A DNA stretch of 64,000 nucleotides from Pampus argenteus (taxonomy: Eukaryota > Chordata > Actinopteri > Scombriformes > Stromateidae), in NCBI GenBank assembly GCA_036937835.1, contig CM072878.1, positions 11,852,001 to 11,916,000 on the forward strand, written 5' to 3'. The notes under the pieces were generated by a model. The model ran no database searches and had not been told where the DNA came from. It was given only the letters and a program-made list of their open reading frames with translations. Position numbers and translations under genes: made by a program. Positions 1 to 12,000 of the stretch are shown here, piece after piece. Each line of letters opens with the position of its first letter. The first letter of the stretch is position 1.

Positions 1-45
1 ACCAGCGCCTGAGACCATGCCCACCGACGGTACCTGCTGCTGCAT
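1..45 (-). CDS. crebbp: crebbp exon 4 (5' end only, truncated by the window edge)
   Basis: A splice acceptor (TTCCAG on the minus strand, AG at 46-47) is followed in phase 0 by 15 codons reading MQQQVPSVGMVSGAG. This matches the vertebrate CBP stretch that follows VPNM at the end of exon 3. The exon continues beyond base 1. It is too short and too close to the edge to show as an ORF, and was placed by phase and similarity. Confidence 0.8.
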   Translation of the reverse strand, partial: MQQQVPSVGMVSGAG

Positions 46-3000
46 CTGGAACCACGAAACAGCGCCAACACATACGTTACACACACACACACACACTACA
101 TTTTATACTCTTATCTTAAAACAAACAAATTAATCACGACTTCTGCATGTGGAGCGGTTCTGCAATGGAGGTTTTTTTAGTAGAGACGCATGCAACCCAA
201 GCCCAGTTTCCTCCAAATTAAGCGTCAAACTACACTGACTGCATATTGAACTGTCAAAACATCTCTAAATACACAGAAGTACTGTGGCTGAATGCATCCA
301 GTGCACTGATGGAGATGCAGCGTCCACTAACTGTCGACCGCTCCGATAACAGCTGCAGTGAAATTAAATCTATTACTGTATTTACAAAGTGTTTACCAAC
401 AGCTGGTCTGTTTAACTTGTGCGTACGATGTTTGCTTTAATCCAACTCTTAATACTGTACAAAGGAAACAAAAAGGTCCTTTATAGCAGGATGTCGACGT
501 TTCTGTAAGGCTTAGAGACTTCTGACACTCCTCGTGAATGACGGCAAAGCCTACTTCAAGTCTACAGAAGAGCACATTTCAAAAATGATGAGTGTCATCG
601 TGTACATGCACCAATGTCACTGCGCACATTGTTTTTGTTTTACATTTGATCCATCTATCTAGACATTGTAGATGCAATGCAACAAAACAGATCTCATGCA
701 TGACTTGATTTCTTTTCTCATCATTGGCCTAGGACCAATTTTTATTTTTATTTTTTAAAGATCTTTGTGACACTCACCATGTTTGGCACACTCCCAGCAC
801 CCTTCAGCTCTGCAGGGAATTGGGGCAGGTTGTTGGAAAGAGCTGTCTTGTTCTGGAGTTGTTGGGCATTGACCCCCGCTGCCCCCATCTGCTGCACCCC
901 AGCCTGACCATACTGCTGGCCAAACGGAGCTCCTGACATTCCCATCTACAGTGGGCAGACGAGGATAGAGGGTGGTCAGAAAATTTGCATAACATGCAGC
1001 ATTTCATCACAGAAGATCAAACCTTGACCTCTGTACTGAGAGTGGATGTGTATTGGAAAATCTATGGAACAGCGAAGTAAGCGCAGGTCCGTCAGGATCT
1101 AACATGACACACACCTCTTCTCTCTCTTTTACACTTGAACATCTCTTAAAAGTTAAAAGAATTATCAAGTTGCAACAAAAAGGTGTTGTTTATTTTAATT
1201 GGCCTCTGAAAGAGAATAGTTAGAGATTAGTCTGTCTGTCTGTCTGCTGGCTTTCTACAAAACTGCAGCCTGCTTTGCTTCTCGGAGGCTCCCCACTGTC
1301 AGCAGTGCTCCAGCAGACAGAGCAAGCCCAGCCCAGCGGAGAGAGAGTGAGCGAGCGAGCGAGACCAGCTTGCTCAACAGCTGAGCAGAGCGCTGTGCTG
1401 CGCTGATGCCTGCCCCTCCCCCTCCGCAGCACAGAAGCTTCCCCTGATGCCTCCCTCTCATTCACACGTGTGTGTACGGCTTCAACCTCCTCTCACACAC
1501 CGGCTTTCCCACTTGATGATCTGCACTTATTAGTGCCGCCAGGCTAAAGAACAGCACAGTCGTACGTGAAGCCTCTTGTGTTTCCCCTCCTCTTAGCATG
1601 TCCCCTTCTCTCCTCTGCTGTTCCTCACTCTCCACCCCAACAACACACTAACCGGCTCCCCTAAACGTGATTTACAGCTCCATTATCAAAGGGGCAAGGG
1701 GCCCAGAGAGAGAGAGAGAGAGACAGCATATGCCAGAGAGAGAGAGAAAAGAAAAAGGAAACAGTTGGATGGAAAAGAATGAATAAAGACAAAAACAAAG
1801 AGCATCTAAATACATTTTAAACACAGGTCGTCATTCAGCTGTGCATAATTTCCATCTCAGTCTTTAATAGCATCATCTAGTGATTACTCAATGTCATTGT
1901 TGTCAAACTTGTGTCTATATTCGCTTGAAAAACTCTTTGCCAAAGCGTTTAATTCATTTAAACTGTGTTTAATGTTGGTTCAAAAGAAACTGCCACAGCA
2001 CTACACATCATCAATAGGGTCAAACTAACCTGTTTCATGACAGTCTAGACACAGCTTACATTCACTACCGAGTGGCTGAACAATTCAACACTTTGCGAAT
2101 TCTGCTGCTGATGGGAGGAGCTGACATCGAAGGATCAAAATCTGAAGGTTTGGCCGCCAGAAGCCAATCATCCCCCTGAACTAACTTTTGTGTTTTGTTG
2201 TTGGAGCCCTCTCTATTGACTACCCTATTGTTCATTCATGTCTAACAGACGTGAACAGGAGCGGTTTATTGTGATTTAAATGTTGCAAAAAAGAAAATGC
2301 AATCAATCAATTAATCAACTGGTTTGGAGTTTAATGTCATATCAGCCAACATGTCTCATGCTCTCCGGAAACAAAGACAAAGAAATGCAATGATATGGGA
2401 AGATCCGTGAAGCAAAACTACTGATCAGTCATTTGAGTTAAACGGTCGCTGTGTCAGAACTTATTTGAAAAAGGTCTTTCCATCTCCTAACTAGTGCATT
2501 CACTCTCTTTCATAAAAGGCAAAAAACACTTCTAGTAAGCGTGAAAACTTTTTCCGAATTTTGCCGTCTCCATCAACCTTTACCTCAAATGCATATAAAA
2601 ATATGTTTATGGTTATGGAGTTTAACCTGCCAAAATCAAGCGTAGAAACCAGGCCGTCTGTAAAAATGTGCATCCTTTCGATCTTCAGTGTTTAGCAGAT
2701 GATAATCCTTCAATTTCCCAAAGACTAAGGTGACATCATTGCTTGTTTAGTACAGAATTTCAGTGATTTTCAATTTAAATTCATAATAGAAAGAAAAGCA
2801 GCACTTTGCCGTTTCAGATTTTAAATAATTATTTTGCTCTGTCGCTACAGTGTTTGGTCCCACAATCATACATGTTGCCTTTGCATGTCATCCCATCACA
2901 TCCTGTCATCTCTCCGCTGTTCCTATAATAAAAAAAAGGCATCCAACCATAGACTCACATGATCACTACTCACAACCAAGTTCAAATCTGTGTCTTCACT

Positions 3001-6000
3001 CATCACTGCCTATTAAACACAGTCTTAGCACATCAGTGTGATAGAAAAGCCTTGGGTTTCCGTTTTGAATGAAATATGAAACTGCTAGTATGCGCACAAA
3101 CAACATAATGATTTTCTGTTGTGTTATGTCAGAAAACGTCGTCAGACATCAAGATATATGCGTCTGTCTGGTAAAGAAGGGAGGGAGGGGCGTGTTTCAT
3201 GTGGCGGCGTCTGCTGAAATAATCTGTGTGTGTGAACTAGCATGCTGGTTTAACCTCGGTTTCCTGTCAAACCACAAACTCCCGAGACTCTAAGAAACGG
3301 GGGGGGAAGTATTTTGTCAAACTGTACTTCAAAGGAAGTAAAAAGGTATTCATATAGAAATTCAACTGACAACACATTATGTGTCTAGTACTGTCATTCA
3401 CAAAGACAAGTAGTCGGGGTCAGTACCAAAAGGTTTCTATATGATGGTACCTACAACGAATTACAACATAGATTTCGGCGTCTCATTTCCGTGCCAGATT
3501 GTGTGCGTCGCAAGTGTGCGGTCGAGAGAAACAGAGAGAGAGAGGCAGCTTTGTGTGAATGGCGACCGGAGCAGAGCGTATGAAAAACGTAGCAGTGTGT
3601 TTGTGGGTGAAAAAATGCAAAAACCTCTTAAGACCCAGACCATGTTCCTGTGTCTTGCTCACCACCCGCTGATTAAAGTGAAGGAGTTAGCCCTAAAGTT
3701 AGCAACAAGGGGGTTAGCCTCTGACGGAGCATACAGCAGACCAGGCTCACTTAAGGTGGCCTGATATTTAAGGTGGACCAGCTACTGAGTGTAGTAACAA
3801 TTATTTATATTACATAAGTATACTTTAAACTTTTAAGAGTTGATTTACTGTTGAATTTCAAGTTCAAATTTGCCTTTGCAATAAAAAAAAAAGGCTGTTC
3901 TTTTATGTTACTGACCTTCGTTGTGTGCTTTATGGTTTCAGTTCAGCCACTGTTTAAGCAAAAGTATCGTACTTGTAGAAATGCAGTAATAAACACATCA
4001 GCATCGATGTGTTATGAAGCTCTTTGTTGGGCCAAGTTAGACCCACAGAGACGGATGCACTCGACTGCAGGTTCAACCCCTTCAACTGATTGTCTGCTTC
4101 CTCCAGCAGACCCAGGAAGATGAATAGATCGATATACGGTGAGATAACTGACAACCGGCCGGCAGTAGAGCTAGACGATACAAATAGCACTTTGCATATA
4201 GTTATCTGGATGAAAGGAGGAGATTAAAATGAGAAACTCTATGATACCGCCCACTGGGTTCAGTGCATTACACTGTAACATCAAAGCTGTTTCTAACCAA
4301 TCGTAAAGCTTTTAGGAAGAGACGGTCTACTTCCTAAAAACCCATAAATCAGGAAGAGAAAGACGATAAAGACCCCCCAACTTCAAATTAGAAACTCCAA
4401 GTGCTGGTAAATGAAATGACAATGACAACTTCAGACATAAGGAACTGATGATGAGCTGCTTAACATCCTACATGACACGCAACATGTTTGAAGCCATTAA
4501 CTCATAAAGCAGTATTAGTTTATCACCTGAAGCACTGCAAATAAATAAATAAAGCAAAGTGGTTTGAAATTTCAAAAGGAGACAACATATTATTAGGGAA
4601 TCTGGCTAATGCTGAAAGACAGACTGATGGTGCGTTTTATGAACAACAAACTTACCACAACTGGAATAAAAAGAGGGAACAAGTTAACTAAAACTTGCTG
4701 AGGCAGGAAAACTCACCAGCGCGCACATGCAACAAAAATCACATCTATCTATTATATCAAAATGTGAACATTTGATATAAATGCAGCGGTAACATATATA
4801 ATATTTCATGTGCTCAATCAATTATGATTAATAACCAACCGGTCAGTTGTGGGATCAATTAAGCTGCATTTTTAACCTCACCTTATTCATGTTTCCAGGT
4901 TGCTGAGCATTCATCGCGTTGTGTGCACCCAACTGTGGCCCTCCTTGGGTGAGCGTCTCTGCCAGCACGCTGCCACCGACACCCGGTCCAGCTCCCACCT
5001 GTGCCCCCTGCATGCCTTGACCCTGGTACTGCATGCCAGGCCCAGGTCTCCCCCGGCCTGCTGGCCCCAGAGTCCCGTTCATCACCTGTCCCGTCTGGCC
5101 CAAGACCCCATGACCTTGCCCACTGTTCAACATGGCCTGATTGAAGCCCATGCCTGTGCCTCCATTGCCTTGTCCAGTAGCGATGCCTCCTTTCTGGGCC
5201 TGGGGAGACTGGTGATTGGGAGAGCCCTGCCCCAGGGGACTTTTACCAAGCCCGCCACCTAATTGGCTTCCCATCATGCCTCCCTGTTGCTGGCCACCTC
5301 CCAAGATGGCGGAGCTTCGTGGTCGCAGGAGCTCAGACAGCTGCTTGTGTTTGGCGGCTGCATCCGAAACGATGGAGTTGAGACCAGGACCCCCTCCTCC
5401 ACCTGGACCACCGTTAGAGGACATTCCCATCTGGGACAAGTCTCCATTTGGGATGAGCTCATCTGGAAGGTCATTTTCCAGGTCGAACAGAGACACAAGA
5501 TCTAAAGAGAAAGAGAAAAGGGAATAAGAATTAGCCGTCATCCCTGACACACCCCCTTTTAACCAATATCAAACTGGCAGAACAAGCAGGCAACCAACAA
5601 GCACAGAGAAACTAAGAGAATCAGAAGGTTTATTAAATCGTCTTTATTGCTTCCTTAAAAACAGCCCCATGATCAGCAGAAGCAGCTTCTGAAAATAGGC
5701 TAAATTCTGTGATTGGCCTGCTTGGCTTTTACTCCACAAACTAACCAACCACTTAACAGGCAAACACGCCAGAGTCTGTCTGATCCAAACCAAGCAGGTT
5801 ATGTGTTCCCAATTAATAATTACCCTAATTAATAAATGCAGCAACTGTCTTAACAGTTATCAACAATTAACACTATCAAACCATCTGTCAACCACAAAAA
5901 TTTACTTAATTACTGACGGTGTCGAAGTGAAGCAAGGGATAGGGTTAGGGTGTGTCAGTAAATGTACTACAGCAGGATTATCAAAATACAGCACATGGAA

Positions 6001-9000
6001 CAAGTTTATTTCTACAAATTTCACTGAGTGATTCATAAAAATATCCACAGGAAGGGCACATTTGCCGTGTGTCAATATGGTACACATGTGGCAGTTGTGC
6101 AAGAACAAACATTAAAAGGCAAAATCGTGGAATGCGACTACTGAATGAGCACTTGATAAACGTAACGGCACCACATTTATAAACATTTACACGTATTGGT
6201 TCCTAAACATGTGACAATAATCCTGCAAGGATGTGGCTTCCTGCCAGGACACGTCTGCGTAACGTATGACTGCAGCAGCGTGCCGATTTGTTCGGATACA
6301 AGCATGCATGGCTGACATCGCATCAGTAGTGAAAGATGGACTGTGGTAAAAGTGTGGCTCCGCTTTATTAATGAAAATGACAAGTGCAATGCATGCGGGA
6401 TGCTAATCGGCTGCAAGTCAGATCGCACACCGAACATTTAAGGCAGCGCCGCCTTAGAGCAGGAGACACGCAACACGTCATGTATGCATGTACTCCATTT
6501 CTGTTGTCATTAAACCCTTTGCTCTTCTTTTTTTAACATTTTCTTATAGTTCAGCAACATACAGAAACTCCTGCGCTGCTTTCAGACTAAAAACAGCCCT
6601 GTGTAAAATACAAGGAGCTTACTGGCTCAAATTAGGTTCAAATGTATTGTAGCTGCGTATCACCATATCTGAATATGTGAAAACATCCCGTTTACCGTTT
6701 ACTGTTTACTAGCAGGCACATAAACACGTCAGCGTCCACAGAGCTCCAAATACAGTACGTATAGACACGCGTCCATGTGTAAATACGTAACACAAGGAAA
6801 AGATGAGACAAAGCACTCAAAGCTAAAGCAGAATGTTTGAATTTACCGACTGTAATGAAACAAAAAAAAGTCAAATGCTTGAAAGATTAAAATATCTGTG
6901 TTATCTAAAACATTGGGAATCAATAAGAATCGTAATCGATTAAAATTCAAATACCCAACCAGTTACCCAATATCTTCCTGAAAGTGAATGAATGAAGTAA
7001 CCTGTGACAAGGTGACAATCTCGAAGGAGGAGAGAAAGTTCAAACTCTGTAGCTGAGAACACGTGTGAAAAAGTAAAAACACAAACATTCAACACACACA
7101 CACAGAATATTAATAGAGCATTAATAGAGGTTACAGTCCAAATCACACGTCCATGCCAAGGTCCTTCACATGAGGCTGCCGGTGTCTGTGTACGTCAGCC
7201 ACACCCCTACACACGCCTCGCTCGGCGTCTGGGTTACAGTTAACACTGAGGAGGAATCCGACCTGTTTCTCAGCTACATGTGGTGAAAATGATTGACAAC
7301 CCGAATACTACAGCCATAGGCTTTAAACCTGAGGCACTGATCTGTCAGCGCATAAGGTTAAAGCAACACGCTAAGTGCACGAGACATGCACTGCTGAGAG
7401 CAGGCACCTGTGCCTGGCCCCAAGTCTATTCAACACACAAAGTAAAGAGAGGGAGAGGATGCAGTGGAGCCAAAAGGCTAGCTGAAGACGACGTGCCTTC
7501 AGCATGGCGGTCCTTTTCAAAAGGCATACGGTTTGAATTTAGTCATTAGACAAGAAAGATATGATGAGCGCATCCAGTAGCAAGTCGTGATAACAGATGC
7601 ATCCACTAGCCAGAAAAAAAGCCCAACACTTGAGTCACTCAGTGTGACTCTATTCTCACCTGAAGAGGACATTGCTGCTGCCGCTTGCAATTCATCCCAA
7701 GCTTTTCAGCAGCCACATGAACGTCTTCAATTAGACTCTTTAGTCTGGGAGATAATAACAGGCTGTGGCTGCCGCACCAAAGGCAGAGCGCGATGGGATG
7801 GAGGCTCAAAACGTAAGATGCTTCCTCCAAGAGGGAGTTCAGTGGCAAGTAATGAGGGGGGGGGGGGGGGATATTTAACTTCTACAGGAGCAGGCTACAC
7901 GTCTCATGTAGGGCTGCAGCTAACGATCATTTTAATTATCAGTCAATTATTCATTTGCCCAAGGTACCTAAACCTAAAACGTCTCGTTTTGTCCTGACCA
8001 ACAGTCCACAGCCTAAAGATATTCATTTTCTGCACATCTAATCTTACGTCTCTACTACCAAGACACCACCTGGCTGTATAACGTGTATCAGGATGGCTAC
8101 CCGGTCGCTTGCAGTGGGCACGTATGACCGAAAGAGACGGCGCTTGCATGTCAGATGTAAAGTGTTGAGTGAAACGTGTTGCTCATATAAGTAAAAGATC
8201 CATGATTATACACTTGTTTTGTGATAATCATCACTTTTCTAACCTGATGTGAGTCTCTGCGATTTGTCTTATAATGTCTCAGCGCTATAGAGGAACTACT
8301 TTTTACCCTTTGGTTAACAAGTTGTGTTTTTCCGAGTGTCACGCTAATCACCAGTTTATACTTGTGCAGTGATCTGACTGTAAAGGTCAATGAGAACAAC
8401 TTAATTACATGTTCGGCTAGGAGAGGTTTAACCAGCTGAGATCAGGCACAGTAACAGGATGTTGTGCTTCTTACCAGATGATGGCTAAAACCCCAAAGAA
8501 GGAAGAAGAAGAAGAAGAAGATATTTTGCTGATTCTATTTCCAATTGTTTGAGTGAGTTGTAAGTGTGAATTGAGGACTTTTTAAAAGATGATGTTAATT
8601 ACATTATTTTTCCCATGTAAAAAGTTATTTAATTCATTTGAAGAGCATACTCTTCATTTTCATAATTAAATGCCATAGACTAGATGTGGTCCTATTGTTC
8701 AATGCTTTACATTATTACACACTAACTAAAGACTTTACAAGGTCTTATTTAAAACACTGTGTGTGTTTAATACACATAGCAGCAGAAAATGAGAAACTGA
8801 CCAAAAGGTTTCCTTATGATTTAAAGAAATTAACATGAAAGTAAATAAATATACAAATGTGAAACCAACTTATAAATGCATATATAAAGATATTCAGTGT
8901 TCCTATAATCCATTTATTTCCTGTATCATTTCTGGCCCCCCATATTCTGCTAGAAAAGCTAAAAGAAAATGTTGTGGAGGCAAAAAAAACTAAAACAAAA

Positions 9001-12000
9001 CACATTGTGTAAACAGGACGACTCAGTTTCTGTGTGCGCGCGCAATTTAATGACATTTAAAAAAACTTGAGAAGTTTGTGTTTTTTTTCCACACATTTGA
9101 CTGTACGTCTGTAAAACCTTTAATAAAAGCGCTTTATAAGAAAAGCTGTGATGACTTCAAGATGTGCGAAAATTAGTGGCACACTACACTTGTAAAGCTG
9201 GCGGTGCAGTCATTTGCTGTATTAGCTTTACAAAACACAGAAAACCACAGCGATTCACAGAAAACGACAAGAAAAACAAAGATCTGAGAGGGCAAAAAAA
9301 ACAAAAAAACATTTAGGTTTTACAGACAAACGCACATCTCATTGGCTGATTGTTTGGCGTCAGCGCCACATTAGCCAAGACATTTGCTAACAGATCCGAA
9401 GCATCATCTGCCACAGCTTTACCACGCTGGTGGAAAAGCCACGTTTTTAACGCTTGACTGTATTTGAACGCATGCTAATGTAGCTGAATAATGCTCACCC
9501 TGGGGTTGGTGATCATACAGGCCAGATGGAGGAGGTGGAAATCCCACTAAGTGAGCGGCGTGGTTGGAGAGCGGCGGCCCATTTCTCACCTCTGGGGCTG
9601 ACACGCCCACTCAGCCATACAAATGAAAACAAGCATGACATTGGCCTGTGGCCACAGGAGCAAACACATACTGACACGAGAGCGGAGCACCATAAAAACT
9701 GTCACACATTAACATAAAACATCGGCGACAGGCTGCTAATCTGTGACAACACAGTGTTCAGCGGGCTGGATGTGGCAAAGGGGGCCGTCTTTGCTGTCTG
9801 ACTACCAATAACAGGGTCCATGCCAATAACCATGTGCTGCCTGAAAATCGGTTCAATTATGTTCACAGATCTGGTCATTGACTTTTAGACATAGATTTAG
9901 GGCTACAACTATTATCTTCATTATCATTTAATCTGCTGATTATTTTGTGCCTGTTATAATTACCCTTTTGTAAGTCCTATGTCTGACCAACACTATAATA
10001 CCCAAAGATATTCAATTAACTATCACGTATGACAGAAAAACATTAAATATTCAAATTTGAAACCAGACATTTTTTTGGTATTTTTTTATCTTTGGAAATT
10101 TTTTCACAATTTGTTTCTGATTTTTCTCGGATTCCAAAGAAATTCTCCATTGAACGAACAGAAAAAATGGGGCATCAATATTAGTCTCCAATATACTGCC
10201 AAAAGTAATATAACACATAACTGATAGGTGAAGATGTTCTGCAGCTTTTTGATTTTAAAATGTTAATTGCATGAATTTGAATTTGAAAGCATCTTACAAT
10301 CTTCTGCCTGCATGATAATAACAAAATGAAAGTGTAATTTATTGACCGACATCACTGGTTAAAGACCAAGTCGTAAAAAAAATATTACAAACTCCACATT
10401 CAGCTCCCAAAAAGGCAATTATGTAGTCATTAAATTTTAAAAAAAATGCACCCGAGTGTGCTAGTGTTTTTGCTGCTTTTTTTGCTCCATCATCATAATG
10501 TTATTAACTAACATTAAAAAAATATATATTTTTGAGTAGAGGAGCAAGGCTTAAAACTCCCAAGGTCTTCACAGATCTGCCCCAGAATTTGGGCTTTTTT
10601 TAAGGCTTATCCTCCCATCTGCAACCTGGCACTTGAAATCGTCTCAGTGTACTTAAGACCCTGAGCCGCATCCAAGACTTCAAAGAGAGCAGAGATCTTC
10701 AAGAGACACTGTGCAACGTCGTACTGAACGTGTGTGTGTGTTTGTGCGCACGTCAACTGACACAGAGAGGGCTTCTGGCAGCAGCGGGGGAGGAGGTCCG
10801 ATGTCGGGCTACTTTATTGCCCGGCGAAAGCTTCTGTCACCCCTCTGAGAAGATGCTCCGAAAACCGAGGACTGTCAGCCGAGTAGATAATAAAGCCGTC
10901 AACAGAAGACGAGGCGCACCGAACAAAGAAATGCTGCATCTCTCAGCTGTAACTGGCAGACAGATGTTTCCAATTTTTACTGCACTTTAAATTAACCAGT
11001 CTTAATGGCCTCTCTAGAAGATGAGTGTAGAGGTGGCTACAGCGGTGTAAGCCTTCGTCACTAATATGAATTGGTCCGTGGTTCTTCAATGCATGATGCC
11101 ACTGCGCAGCAAATACCAACAAAGCTACGTTTTAACTCACAACTCGAATGTGCGTCGCAGGATATTGTTTCTGAATGCAGCTGATGGAGACGCGTGCAGT
11201 ATATTTCAGCAACAGCTTTTAAGCATTGTGGAAGTGATACCTAACAAGTGTGTGTTGACACCGGCCTGTAGCTGAAAAGGTGTGCTCTTGAGTGAGACGT
11301 TCTCAGCTCTTAAAAGTTGTCTTTAGGCTGCGCGACATGTCACATTGTGCAAGATGCCTATGATAAAATCATGGTTGCAATCTGGGTCAGACTGTGCTAT
11401 ATCAATATCTGGCACGTGCGTTTGTAGATGTGAGTCGTAGAAGCAGTCACGTTTTGACTCGTTTTTTTATTAATACTGAATCTATTTTAAAAACATATTC
11501 GAGGCATTTCATTCACTAAAAGTTTTTTGTTTTATTTTAGATTTATCTAAATTTATCTTTGCTTATAGCCCGGATTCATCTATGTCCTCCAGCAGCCTGC
11601 TTCTGAGGCTATTTACATAAAGTCGTCATTATTTATAACCACCTTGCTCTTGATTGGCCGACGGTGTGGTCCCCACCGTTACCACAAGCCAACCAGAATA
11701 TGACGTCATGAATGACGTAAGGTCCCGTACGCTGCATCTTTACCTGGAGTAATGGCTGCAGCTGGAGGCATCAGGTTGTATATAGCAATCGACGAACTGG
11801 AGTCTGATCCTGAATTAAAAGGAGAAGAAACTGCTGTCGCACAGCCGACTGCGTCTAAGTTGCCAATAAGTCGTTTTTTCAACATAGCCGGAGGTCAGTA
11901 GCTTAGCTTTAGCACAGATATATTATATTGAATTAGCTGAGTAACAGAAAGAAACAACTTTTAAAACTTCACCCAAACATTAAAGTTGAAAATCTTGACA

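Noticed and set aside
3441..3764. 107-codon ORF in crebbp intron 2
   Set aside because: Composition and content look random, there are no splice or promoter signals, and no family is recognised.
4055..4125. Possible tRNA (GGTTCAACCCC box B-like)
   Set aside because: No box A at the right distance and no cloverleaf could be drawn.
4900..5527. Plus-strand ORFs of 103-120 codons opposite crebbp exon 2
   Set aside because: They are shadows of the GC-rich Gly/Gln/Pro coding exon on the other strand; they have no family similarity and overlap a well-supported exon.
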